Below, one piece after another: positions 10,790 through 22,644 of a stretch of 64,000 nt of DNA. The stretch spans positions 39,179,022 through 39,243,021 of the forward strand of contig NC_030824.1 of assembly GCF_001704415.2 (NCBI RefSeq). Reading direction: 5' to 3'. Position 1 is the stretch's first letter. Every line of letters starts with the position of its first letter. Both the position numbers and the translations under genes were made by a program. The notes below the pieces were generated by a model. It was not told the DNA's origin. It made no database searches and saw only the letters and a program-made list of their open reading frames with translations. Source of the DNA: Capra hircus. Lineage: Eukaryota; Chordata; Mammalia; Artiodactyla; Bovidae.

Positions 10790-12670
10790 TTTATACTGGG
10801 GTCTTAGTACACAGTTATTGAATGAAGGAGATAAAGGAAGAGTGAGACAGAACATGTTTTAAAATAGTTAACATGATGAAGAACTTTGGCTTTGCTTCCA
10901 CAAAAGTGTTTATATGTCTATATAATGATATATTTAAAATTATAGATGCTGTCTCAAGAATTGAAATGTGGTATCTAGATTACATTAAGCAATTTTCCAG
11001 GCTGGGTTGTGTCATGTGACTAGTCTTTAGTATTGAAAATTAAAAATGGAAATGAACAACACTGGAGCACATAGAAAAAGGTGATCAAGAATGTAAAAGT
11101 TTTGTATGTTTAGAGGGAAATACAGTTTAAGAGTCATTTAGACATAAAGATACAAAACTAAGTGAAGAAGAAATGTAATAGCACATCTTCCTTGGAATGT
11201 TTTGTAAATACACACACACTAAGATACAAGATTTACCCTTTTGCTTCAGATATTATGAGATTATAATTCAAGTCAATAAATGATAATAGCAGAAAGTAAG
11301 AGTCAGACTGCATAAAATAAATAAATAATACCCCAACAAAGTTGTACCCCTTGAAATGACATCAGACTTTTTTTACCAGGTCTTTTCAATTGCAGAGTCA
11401 GGAATTATTTGACCAATACATAGTAGAATGAATTCCAGCACTGGCTGAGAAATGAACTTTTAGAAACTTTGTTCCCTTGCAAAACTAAAATTTTAAATAT
11501 TAAGTGTTTCACTTTAGGATGGGATTTAACATTATTTTTCTTCTGGAAAAACAATCTGATGCCATCATTCTTCTTATCTATCTTTAACAGAGAAGAATTA
11601 ACATGGTTAATTAAAAGTCCAGTGAATACTGTTATTTTGGGATCTGTATAATAATGATTAGACCAGAGACTTGTCAAAGATTCTTTTGTCTTGTCTTTGC
11701 TGTTATGTTTTTTTTTTTTCTTTTTTCTTTTTTTTTTTCTGTTACTGCTTTAACTTTAAATAGGAAGAAAACCTCTGGCTCACTCACTGGACAAACTGAA
11801 GCTATTTCAGAGGTAATGCAGGTGCCAATTCAATTCAGAATTTGAGATCAATTTAAATGTATTTTCATTATTTTATTTTATCTTTCTCCTGTGAATTTTC
11901 AAGCTGTTACTTAACAGTTTCTTGGGTTTCACTAGCCTGTTGTAAAGTCTGAGGTAATAGAGAAAACTAAAAATTTTTAGAAGGGCCATTTGGAATGTTC
12001 CTTTTACTATAAAATGTTTTAATACAGTATCATATGCCATTTGAGATATTTCTTTATTTCAAAATCCTGATAACCACTAATCAGAAAATGGAAAAAAATT
12101 AATTTTCCTATTTATTTTGTTCAGGTATAAAAGAAGAAGAAATATGATATGTCCAAGGCATATAAATAAATAGATCATTTGCAGATTGTTAGTTTTAACT
12201 TTGCTTCCAGGTTTCTTTACGAAGGATTTTTCAGAGTTTACCATAAACTTTTGATAAAACATTTTTTTTATTACGAACATGATCCACTAAATCAATGGCT
12301 GGGGTAATAACTAAAAGTTATTTGGAGAAACGCCATTCTGCACTTGTCTGAAATGTGTATGTGCTTGAAGTGTAGCCAGCTGAGGAAAAAGGGAGGAGGA
12401 GAGACAAAGCGTGGAGGGACATGGATGAGATAATGAGGAGCATGTATATTCGAGCTGATCAAGGTAGGCTGTGTGTGAAAACAAACTGAGGCAAGCTGAG
12501 AAGCTATTTGGACTCTATGCTTGAGTTCAGTCTCCTTCAGCCTCTTCTGGAAAAACAAAAACAAAAACAACTCTACTTAGAGTGGTGGTGAAGAGCATCA
12601 GATTTGGCAAATGAAAGACTCTGTAAGTACAGCATTCACCGCTTATACTTTTCTACTTTTCTCATCATAC
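10790..12670. other. AT-rich sequence, no gene or repeat recognised
   Basis: About 1.9 kb with no family signature I can name. It includes a T/C-rich tract at 11708-11740. Frames of 60-92 codons on both strands (for example 11405-11677 minus and 12292-12570 minus) lack any recognisable domain. Confidence 0.5.
11708..11740. repeat. Polypyrimidine (T-rich) tract
   Basis: A low-complexity run of about 33 bases, nearly all T with isolated C. No SINE or LINE body adjoins it. Confidence 0.85.
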
Positions 12671-12675
12671 TGCAT

Positions 12676-12900
12676 ACTCTATTGGTTCCCTGGTGGCTCA
12701 GAATCCTCCTGCCAATGAAGGAGACACAGGTTCCATCCCTGAGTCAGGAAGATCCCCTGGAGGAGGAAATGGCAACCCGCTCCAGTATTCTTGCCTGGGT
12801 AATCACAAAGACAGAGGAGCCTGGCAGGCTATATAGTCCATGGGGTCACAAAAAGTTGGACATGACTTAGTGACTAAATAACAACAACAACACACTCTAT
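12676..12900 (+). mobile_element. Bov-tA SINE
   Basis: Forward Bov-tA (about 12683-12890) from 'ggttccctggtggctcag' to 'ttggacatgacttagtgact', with an (AAC)n tail. A 7-base repeat 'actctat' lies on both sides (12676-12682 and 12894-12900) and is a plausible target duplication. Confidence 0.9.
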
Positions 12901-12904
12901 AGGG

Positions 12905-13685
12905 AGCCCTGAGTTCAAATGCCACAAGGTGTGTCTTCCAGTGATACTTACTGGACTGCCACCAGTGCCGAAGCACCAGTCATCTTTACCTTTCATGAGC
13001 AAACATTGTTTATATGCTTTGCTGCCTTTCACTCTCTCTCACTGGGGCTCATAGTGGTGACATGCTATTTTGATATCCAAAGTGTTCAAGTTCAAAACTT
13101 CAATTTACTCTCTGAATACAGAATTTACATGTTTTCACCTGGGTTTTACAGCAGTACTATTTGTGTTCCAGCATCCTAAATATATATCGTAAAATATCTC
13201 TACTAGTCATTTTTTTTCAGTTTTTGATTATCAGAATAGTCTAGAGAAGATGCTGAACTCAAGAGTAAATATGAGTACAGATAGTAATCTTCCTTCTTTG
13301 AAAAACTTCACTATGGATTTGTGACTTTGTCCACCAGGAGACTTTTGAAGCTGTGGAAATACTGTTAGTTGTCATAGCTTGGAAAAAGGTTCTGCTTCTG
13401 TCGAGTGGGTGGAATACAGGGAGCTTGCCAGTATTTTAACAATGCCAAAGACAGGCCCTATCAGCTAAGAATTATCTGCATCACAATGTCAATAGTGCTA
13501 AGGTTGACAAACTTTGTACAGGCTTATTTGCCTAATAAACATCTGTTCTCCCTCTGTTTTCAAACACTAGCAAGAAACAAAACTTCGCCTTGAGCTAGTG
13601 AATACTTTTGAGTCCTTTCTCATTCTCAATATGATCAAGTATACACCCATACATTTATATGCACAAACACAAACATACATAATGA
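12905..13685. other. No feature recognised
   Basis: Mixed-composition DNA. An 86-codon frame at 12919-13179 has no recognisable family and is probably chance. Confidence 0.45.
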
Positions 13686-13690
13686 AACAC

Positions 13691-13921
13691 CCATGTAACT
13701 ACTCTGTGCTTAGTCGCTCAGTTGTGTCTAACTCTTTGCAACTCTGTGAACTATAGCCCACCAGGCTCCTCTGTCCATGGGGATTCTCCAGGGAAGAATA
13801 CTAGAGTGGGTTGCCATGCCCTCCTCTGGGGGATCTTGCCAACTCAGGGATTGAACCCAGGTCTACTGAATTGCAGGCGGATTTTTTATCATCTGAGCCA
13901 CCAGAGAAGCCCATGAAACTA
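13691..13921 (-). mobile_element. Bov-tA SINE with target duplication
   Basis: Complete reverse Bov-tA (13702-13911). Near-identical 11-base flanks 'ccatgtaacta' and 'ccatgaaacta' differ at one base and are read as the target duplication. The tRNA-like half has 'gggattgaacccaggtct'. Confidence 0.92.
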
Positions 13922-13924
13922 ATA

Positions 13925-14935
13925 TGCAGATATAACTGACATGATTTTTAAGAACAAATAAAGTGAATCCCAAACAAACTGGCCATTGTAGATCTGGACC
14001 TGAAGAACACAATACTAACAAAGAAAAAGAAAAGAATAATCTTTCCTTATTATTGGGTATTCATCAGTCCAACCTACTTACAAACACTGTTTCCTTGGCT
14101 TTTTAAATACACTTGTGTTTTTTTATATGAAAATTTAATTTGTGAGCAAAGACTTTAGTGACAGTCCCCAATATTTCAAAAATTAAAGTGTTATGTAGAT
14201 TTCATAGTATATCCAATCATAATTGAATATATTTTTAGACTTATAAAGATGAGACACTAAGAAGTCTTCCATAGTATTATTATCTTAAATTTATTAAAAA
14301 TTCTACTTATCTAAAACATTTTACAGCAAGTATTAATCCAAAGTCAACTTTTATGACTGTAAGTAAGAATTTCAGTGGAAAATGTTGAAATCTCTTAAAT
14401 AAATGTAATGAAGCATGTAATAATAAAAATCCCTCATTAACCTTATCACATTAAATGGAAAAGATATGAAGTGGTTACATCTGATTGTTAAATATAATTA
14501 TAGAATTGAAGAGGATGCATTAAATGTAATTAAGTGAAATTGAGTCAATGTTCAAAATGAATTCAACATTTAATTATTTTCTCAGGATCTATTTTCAAAG
14601 ATTATTTTTCTCTATCATAATATAAATATATGAAGAATGTTGAATATGTGTTTGCCTCAGTAAATCAATGTCACATTTCTAAAATAATAACAATAAAATA
14701 GCTGAATGGTCTGTTACAGCAGTTTCAGTATATACTACTATCATTTTTATTCTTTCTCATTAGTAGTTAGAAAAGATTATCAAATGTGAAGAAATTAATG
14801 TAAAACTTGAAGGACAAGACATAGCATAGAAATAAGCAACAGCTTAATTACCAGCATAATATACTGTGGGATTTTTTAAAATAATGATTTGGTGTTAACA
14901 TAAAACACAATTTTCAGTAGCTAATGACAAATCCC
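13925..14935. other. AT-rich sequence, no feature recognised
   Basis: One kilobase of AT-rich DNA with no recognisable repeat or coding frame. Confidence 0.5.
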
Positions 14936-14937
14936 TT

Positions 14938-17630
14938 ACAATTATACAGTAAAGGGAACAAATAGATTCAAGGGAATAGAGCTAGTAGATAGAGTGACTG
15001 AAGAACTATGAACAGATGTTCCCAACATTGTACAGGGTGTAATGTCCAAAACCATCCCCAAGAAAAACAAATGTAAGAATGCAAAGCGGTTGTGTGAGGA
15101 GTCCTTACAAATAGCTGAGAAAAGAAGAGAAGCAAAAGGCAAAGGAGAAAGGGAAAGATATACTCAACTGAATGCAGAGTTCCAAAGAAGAGCAAGGAGA
15201 GAAAAGAAAGGCTTCTTCGATGAACAGTGCAAAGAAATAGAGGAAAACAATAGAATGGGAAAGACTAGAGAGCTCTTTAAGAAAATTGGAGATCCCAAGG
15301 GAACATTTCTGGCAAAGATGGGCACAATTAGGGATAGAACCAGCAAAGACCTAACAGAAATAGAAGAGATTTAGAAGAGATGAAAAGAATACATAGCAGA
15401 ACTGTACCAAAAAAAGTGTTAATGGCCCAGATAATCACGATGATGTGGTCACTCACATAGAGCCAGAAATCCTGGGATGTGAAGTCACATGGGCCTTAGG
15501 AAGTATTACTGGGAAGAAAACTAGAGAGGTGATGGAATTCCAGATGAGCTATCTCAAATCCTGAAAGTCGATGCTGTTAAAGTGCTGCACTTAATATGCC
15601 AGCAAATTTGGAAAACTCAGCAGTGGCCATAGGACTGGAAAAGGTCAGCTTTCATTCCAATACCAAAGAAGGGAAATGTCAAAGAATGTTCAATCTACTG
15701 TGCAATTGTGTTCATTTAACATGCTAGCCAGGTGATGCTAAAAATCCTTCAAGCTAGACTTCAGGAGTATGTGAACAGAGAACTTTCTGATGTACAAGCT
15801 GGATTTAGAAAAGGCAGAGGAACCAGAGATCAAATTGCCAACATCCCCTGGATCATAAAAAAGTAAGGGAATTTCAAAAAAAGAAAAAAAAATCTACTTC
15901 TTCTTCATCGACTATGCTAAAGCCTTGACTGTGTGGATCACAACAAACAGAGGAAATTCTTTAAAGAGTTGGGAATATCAGACCACCCTACCTGGCTCCT
16001 GCGAAACCTGTATGCAGGACAAGAAGCAACAGTTAGAACTGAGCAAGGAACAAAGAACTGACTCAAAATTGAGAAAGGAGTCCAAAAGTCTGTTCTTTAC
16101 ATCTGTGTCTCTTTTGCTGTCTTGTATATAGTGTCATTGTTACCATCTTTCTAAATTCCATATATGTGTTAATATAGTGTACTGATGCTTTTCTTTCTGA
16201 CTTACTTCACTCTATATAATAGGCTCTGGTTTCTTCCACCTGATTAGAACTGACCCAAATGCATTCTTTTTTACAGCTGAGTAATATTCCATTGTGTATA
16301 TGTACCACAATTTTCTTATCCATTCATCTGCTGATGGACATCTAGGTTGCTTCCATGTCCTAGCTATTGTAAACAGTTCTGCAATGAACATTGGGGTATA
16401 CATGTCTCTTTCAGCTATGGTTTTCTCGGTGTGTATGCCCAGCAGTGGGATTGCTGGATAGTATGGCAGTTCTAGTTCTAGTTTTTAAAAGAATCTCTGC
16501 ACTGTTCTCCATAGTTGCTGTACTAGTTTGCATTCCCACCAACAGTGTAAGAGGGTTCCCTTTTCTCCACACCCTCTCCAGCATTTATTGTTTGTAGACT
16601 TTTGATGGAGCCATTCTGACCACACTGAGATGGTACATCATTGTGGTTTTCATTTGCATTTCTGTGATAATGAGTGATGCTTAGAATCTTTTCATGTGTT
16701 TGTTAGCCATCTGTATGTCTTCTTTGGAGAAGGCAAGGGTGGGATGATTTGAGAGATGTATATTACCATATTGAGACATGTATATTACCATATGTGAAAC
16801 AGATGACCAGTTCAAATTCAGTGCATGAAACAGGGCACCCAAAGCTGGTGCACTGGGACAACCCAGAGCAATGAGATGGGGAAGGAGGTGGTAGGGGGGT
16901 TCGGGACGGGGGGGCACATGTACACCTATTGATTCATGTCAATGTATGGCAAAAAACACCACAATATGGGAAAGTAATTAGCCTCCAATTAAAATAGATA
17001 AATTTTAAAAACTGAGAAAAGAGTATGTCAAAGTGGTATATTGTCACTGTGTTTATTTAACTTATATGCAGAGTACATCATGCAAAATGCTGGCTGGATG
17101 ACTCACAAGCTGGAATCAAGATTGCCGGGAGAAACATCAATAACCTCAAATATGCAGATGATAGCACCCTTATGGCAGAAAGTGAAGAGGAACTAAAGGC
17201 CTCTTGATGAGGGTGAAAGAGGAGAGTTAAAAAGCTGGCTTAAAACTCAACATTCAAAATCTAAGATCCAAACTATGGTGCTAGAGAAGACTCTTGAGAG
17301 TCTCCTTGGACAGCAAGGAGGCCAAACCAGTCAATTCTAAAGGAAATCAACTGAATATTCATTGGAAGGACTGATGCTGAAGCTGAAGCTCCAATATTTT
17401 GGCCACCTGATGTGAAGAGCCGACTCATTCAAACAGACCCTGATGCTTGGAAAAATTGATGGCAAGAGGAGGAGGGGGGTGGGCAGAGGATGACATGGTC
17501 GGATGGCATCACCAACTCAATGGACATGAGTTTGAACAAACTTGGAGACAGTGAAGTACAAGGAAGCCAGGCATGCTAAAGTCCATGGGGTCACAAAGTC
17601 AGACACGACTTAGAGACTAAACAACAACAA
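14938..17630 (+). mobile_element. BovB (RTE) retrotransposon copy, interrupted by L1
   Basis: A forward BovB lacking its 5' part. The 110-codon frame at 15042-15374 matches the region between the endonuclease and the reverse transcriptase (RT). RT coding follows, broken by stops and shifts. The segment at 17140-17165 keeps the RT active-site box as YADD. A deletion of a few hundred bases lies near 17265-17275, where sequence jumps from the post-YADD region to the C-terminal domain. The 3' end 'cagacacgacttagagact' leads into an (AAC)n tail. An L1 at 16082-17013 splits it. It cannot encode a working enzyme. Confidence 0.9.
16082..17013 (+). mobile_element. L1 3' end with inverted 5' part (twin-primed), inside BovB
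   Basis: Two parts of one ruminant L1. 16082-16730 is reverse-strand, running from the 3' UTR back into the end of ORF2 (matching 62063-62715 of the L1 in this window). 16731-17013 is forward-strand 3' UTR (matching from about 62733) and ends in an A-rich tail. The parts meet near 16730 with only about 17 bases of L1 lost. The host BovB is duplicated at the edges: 'gagaaaggagt' at 16071-16081 and 'gagaaaagagt' at 17014-17024. This is the classic twin-priming arrangement. Confidence 0.9.
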
Positions 17631-17639
17631 GAAAATGAT

Positions 17640-17865
17640 ATAACTAGTGATGCATAGTGATTCCATAGTCATGCATTTTCTCTCCAAGCCCTCTGCTGAC
17701 CAATCCTAACATCAAGCCAACTGATAAAAGAGATATCCCCTCAGAGTTCAGCCCATAATTCACAAAGTACACAAAGATGAGTGGATTTGAAGCTGAAACA
17801 TAATAATAATTGGAAAAAATCCAAGTATAAATAGGAGTTTAGCATATTTAAACAATCAAAAATTA
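17640..17865. other. No feature recognised
   Basis: AT-rich spacer between the BovB end and an old L1. Confidence 0.4.
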
Positions 17866-17869
17866 GAAA

Positions 17870-18830
17870 AATTATGGGAGATTTCTTTTATAAAATTAAA
17901 GTGTAGAAGGGCACTCTAGAATTATCTTAAAAAAACACACCAGAAAATTAAAAGACAATTTTGACATATGCTCTGAAGTATTACACGTGCAAAATAAGCA
18001 CAAGCAAAGTCAAAGACAGACAAAAACCAGACAAAAATACTAGCAAATTCATACTGCAGACAAATGGCCAATAACCCCAACACACAAAGCATCTCTACAT
18101 ATCAAATAAAATAAATGCACCAACATTTAAAAAAACAGTAATTCATATCTCTTAAACATAAAACAATATTCAATCTCATTCAAAGTAGGAAAAAGGAAAA
18201 TAACAACTGCAATGGAATATTTTCACCTATCAGATTAGCAAAACACCAAAATTTTCATCATATGCTACACTGGCACACAAATAAATAAACTGGTAGGCTC
18301 TTATAGCTGGTGTGTAATTTAGCAATATCTACATTTGTGTACATACCTTTTATTTTCAACCCTAAGAATCAGTCCTAGAGTTATCCCTACATAAGTGAAA
18401 ACTGAAGTGTCTACATGAATGTTGATTGTAGGTCTCTTTTTTTCATTGGAGAAAGACTGGCAACAATGATACATCAAACAATGGAATACTGTTTATCTAA
18501 AAATAAAAATCAAGATGTTATATCACTAACACATGAAACTAAAAATCACATACACACACTATTATTTTAGGAGTAAAAAAAAATTTTTTTTACAGTGTCT
18601 TTTTCCTTTAAAAAGAGGAAAAAAAAAAAGTACTTACATGCCTTATGCCCAGTATATGTAAGGAATGAAGAAATATGTATATTGTGTGAAGGACACACAA
18701 GGAAATGCTAACACACATCTGGAGAGGAGAAATAGGGGGTTAGTGGAGTAAGAGGATCTGCAGTGCACTCTCCTATAACTTTTGAATATTGCACATGTGA
18801 AGTGAACATCATCAGTGAAAAATACAATAA
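17870..18830 (+). mobile_element. Old L1M fragment (ORF2 end and 3' UTR)
   Basis: Decayed forward L1. Recognisable parts are 'gcagacaaatggccaataac', 'tcacctatcagattagcaaa', 'tttagcaatatctacat', 'agactggcaacaatga', 'caatggaatactgtttat' and a 3' UTR with 'ctggagaggagaaatag'. It resembles the older L1MC/L1ME type, not the ruminant L1. No open frame survives. Confidence 0.65.
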
Positions 18831-18839
18831 GATATTTAA

Positions 18840-19995
18840 GTTAATCATTTATAAGTATCGGAATACAGTTTTCAATTAGGCATAATCCTTATCATGAATT
18901 TTCTCATAATTTATATGTATTTCAGATATACAAAAATAAAGGCATATTAATATAACTGCTACAGTAAGGTTATATATAAAATATTATAGGAATACACTAC
19001 TGTCTAGTTTTGCATCGAGGATTCAGTGAAGATTCCTCAACAAATAACCTTGTTGGCGCTCATCATGCCAGAATGACTTTTGTGCTGTTATTTTCCTACC
19101 AAAATCCTGCCTAGTCCCATTTTAAGTTATTTTCTCATAAGTTGAGCCAATGTTAAACTTCTCCCACCTTTGGAATTCTGTCATGTTTACCATATAATAC
19201 TTGCTCCTCACCAATATTAATACTTGCTCCTCACCAATATTAACACTTGCTCCTCATTGATTATAAACTATTTCATAGTCTACATCCAACATCTCTGGGG
19301 AATTTTAATGTCCTAAAAGTCAAGGATAGTAAACACAGATATCTTTGGAATGCCTGTCAACACCTATAACAATGTTCTTCCAAAATCAAATGCTTACTAA
19401 GGACTTTCAGGGAAAAATGAAAAATTACAGTCTTTTCATATCCTTTGAGGCATATTTGATGGTAGACTGAGAAAACCCTCTGCTAAAATTCATAAATACA
19501 GAAAACTTATATTCACATCAGGCATTCACAAGAAATATTATTAACAAGAAAAATACCTGTGGCGAACTATTCATAAGATAACCTCCCCATGGGTTTAATA
19601 TACCATAGTTTAAAAGGTTCAGTTTTGCAACCAGGAGGGTAATGTATTAGGAGTAAAAATCCATTTCAGCTGTCATTGACTATATAGTCCAAATAGCAGC
19701 TCAAACCATCAAGGTGTTTTATTAAGCTTTTAAATTATCGAAAAATATCAGATTAAGTCTATATGAAAAATATTTTTGGAAAACTAAAATAGTCATGCAA
19801 GTAATACATCCATGCTGCTTTACAAACTGTTAATTCCTTTCCCCATCACATATATCAAAATCTCACAGAAACTTAATTAAAGAAAGAAAAGGGAATACAT
19901 TATTTACTGCTTATATAGTTGATGTTGATGATTTTTACCAGATTATTTGCCCATACAATAGCTCTTAAGGAGTTGTATTCCAAATATTTAGGTTT
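18840..19995. other. No gene; mostly unassigned AT-rich DNA
   Basis: Apart from the minisatellite at 19197-19262 I recognise no element with confidence. Confidence 0.45.
19197..19262. repeat. 23-bp minisatellite, about 2.9 copies
   Basis: The unit 'atacttgctcctcaccaat' plus 'atta' repeats at 19197, 19220 and 19243. The first two copies are identical and the third is diverged and incomplete. Confidence 0.9.
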
Positions 19996-20000
19996 TATCT

Positions 20001-20210
20001 AAAGGCAATGGCAACCCACGGGGTCACTAAGAGTCGGACACGACTGAGGGACTCCACTTTCACTTTTCACTTTCATGCATCGGAGAAGGAAATGACAACC
20101 CACTCCAGTGTTCTTGCCTGGAGAATCCCAGGGATGGGGGAGCCTGGTAGGCTGCCGTCTATGGGGTCACACAGAATCGGACACGACTGAAGTGACTTAG
20201 CAGCAGCAGC
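20001..20210 (+). mobile_element. BovA2 SINE, internally shortened
   Basis: Forward BovA2. The first unit has a deletion: 'ggcaacccacggggtcac' joins the start of the unit to its end. The linker 'cactttcacttttcacttt', a full second unit and an (AGC)n tail follow. Confidence 0.9.
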
Positions 20211-21019
20211 ATACATCATATACATGCTATATTTCTAAGCTGACTAGCATCAACTGTAAAGTAAAAAGCTAATGTTTACCCTTAATAAGTCACATGGAAT
20301 TTTTATAAATTAGATCTTACCTGGAAATCTCTTCTCAAAAGACTAACTGAGAAGAAAGGAATTTCCATAAACTGAGGACTGATTAGCGAAACCTAGTGCT
20401 GTTTCCATATATTAACCACAAGAATCCCAAATCTCCCAGGTCTTTCTTAGTAATAGTTCTATATCCTCCTATTTTTGGACCCCAACTTCTCAGTCTTGTC
20501 CTACTCTTGAGCCCTTATACCGAGGCTCTTTAGAAATTCATTGTGCCTCATTAGCAAAATCTCCCAGATACTTGACCTTTTATCTGCCTGCTTTCTCCTA
20601 CTTTTGATAACTAAAACCTGGATCTCCCCTAAAGGCACTGGAGCTTCCCCTGTAGTTTTCTGAATGATTTCTGCTTTCTACCCCACACTCCTTCCTTTTC
20701 TTCACTGTTTTCACACTGTTCTCCTTTGCTTCTCTCTAAAACGCTTTCATATTGGATCTCTTCTCATCAGACAACTCTTTGCCAGCACTCCTTGCTTCAG
20801 TCATAGGCTGACTGCTCATCTCTTCCCTTAATTTCTTAAATATTTTAGCTCCTGACTCGTAATAACTCTTTGCAAACTGTTCCTTTACGACTACTAGTGA
20901 TTTCAAAATCCTGAGACAAGTTCTACCCTATGCCCTTTCCTTTCAGTTATCAGCCTCAACTCATTCCATGATCCCAACTTCCAAATTCTCTCAGTCATTC
21001 ACTCACATAGTCACGCCCT

Positions 21020-21308
21020 AGACTATTGTTGCTGCTGCTGCTGCTAAGTCGTGTCCGACTCTGTGCGACCCCATAGACAGCAGCCCAAAAGGCTCCCCCA
21101 TCCTTGGGATTCTCCAGGCAAGAACACTGGAGTAGGTTGCCATTTCCTTCTCCAATGCATGAAAGTGAAAAGTGAAAGTGAAGTCGCTCAGTCATGTCTG
21201 ACTCTTCTCAACCCCATGGACTGCAGCCTACCAGGCTCCTCTGTCCATGGGATTTTCCAGGCAAGAGTACTGGAGTGGGATGCCATCGCCTTCTCCGAGA
21301 CTATTGTT
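21020..21308 (-). mobile_element. BovA2 SINE with 11-bp target duplication
   Basis: Reverse two-unit BovA2 (21031-21297), with the (GCT)n complement of its tail at the left. Perfect repeats 'agactattgtt' at 21020-21030 and 21298-21308 flank it. It sits inside the older L2. Confidence 0.96.
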
Positions 21309-22126
21309 ACCAGTACACATATCCACTGCATAACTGCTATTATTCCCATCATCCCCATCTCCTTTCCTGCTCAGTCCCTTTAATACCTATGATTCCATTT
21401 CACAGGGACCATTGAACTTCTCATCCATTTCGACGTTTATTTCCTCTCCATTAACATTGAATTCCATAGTTAATTTTATCTTCTCTATACTGTTAACTAA
21501 CCCTTTCTCAGCTCAAAATATTCTAATGGCAAAATAAAAGGTCTGGTTAAAATTAAAATGACATCTACTTTGCACCTTCACCCATGCAGCTTAGCATATT
21601 TTGAAGAGAAGCTAAAATAACTATGACTTGCCTCCCTTAAAGGTCATAATTACTCAATTCAGGTGAGGCGGTCAGTGATGTTCAGGGTTCATTCTGATGC
21701 TCAGACTTTTGGCTATTTAGTACCTTCTTCTATATTATCAAACTTTAAAACTTTCTCCTTCATCCTCAGTCTCAGCTTATCACCTTGCTTTCTATTTCAC
21801 TGACTTAATAGAAACAAGTCAAGATAAAGTTCACAAGTTTCCCTCTCACATCCACAAACCTGAGAGCATCTGCATCTAAATATCAGGACTCCACTCCTCT
21901 CACCTCTTGAGGTTATTCTTGTAACAGTTTTCTCCCCTCTCTCTATCAGATTGAGTAATTTTCCTCTACTCAACTTTTCCACAAAATAAAACTATGTCTC
22001 CATTTTCAGAAAATCTATTTCAGTTCTATGTTTTCATCTAGATACTGCCTATTTCTTTCCTTTCTTTTAGAGCAAATCTGTTCAATTTTTTCTCTATTCA
22101 TTTTTTTCTCTAATCTATGTCACTAT

Positions 22127-22350
22127 CAGTTCAGTTCAGTTCAGTCACTCAGTCGTGTCCGACTCTTTGCGACCCCATGAATCATAGCATGCCAGGCCTC
22201 CCTGTCCATCACCAACTCCCAGAGTTCACCCAAACTCATGTCCATCGAGTCGGTGATGCCATCCAGCCATCTCATCCTCTGTCATCCCCTTCTCCTCCTG
22301 CCCCAAATCCCTCCCAGCGTCAGAGTCTTTTCCAATGAGTCAACTCTTTG
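22127..22350 (-). mobile_element. BovB 3'-end fragment
   Basis: A reverse BovB of about 220 bases begins with the (CAGTT)n tail, then 'cactcagtcgtgtccgact', 'catcaccaactcccagag' and 'gagtcttttccaatgagt'. It is strongly 5'-truncated and only modestly diverged. Confidence 0.92.
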
Positions 22351-22644
22351 ATTAGACTTTCACCCCCACCGTTATCCTCAAACTGCTCAATCCTCATTCT
22401 GCTTCACATACCAGCAGCAGGTTTTAATGGAATTGATTATTCCTCTCTGGAACCTTTTCTTGCCATATAGGACATACTACATTTTAGTTTTACTGCTATT
22501 TCATTTGCTGCGTCTTAATATTCTTTGCTGGATCATCCTTATCTTTTTGGCCTGTGGACATTGGAATGTCACAATACTCCATTCTTTTACTTCTTGCCTT
22601 TTCTTTCTGAACCTCTGCTTTTGATCTTAGCATCACTGAATTTA

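Larger units (their letters stand above)
20450..22640 (+). mobile_element. Ancient L2 LINE remnant with later insertions
   Basis: C/T-rich forward sequence follows L2 ORF2 in order. An endonuclease part has 'aaaacctggatctcccct' near 20618 and 'cactcacatagtcacgccct' near 21000. A linker has 'ctcagcttatcaccttgctt' near 21772. An RT part near 22415-22560 has 'cagcagcaggttttaatgga' and 'tttgctggatcatcc'. Every frame is destroyed. A BovA2 (21031-21297) and a BovB 3' end (22127-22350) are inserted. The assignment rests on remembered family patterns. Confidence 0.6.
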
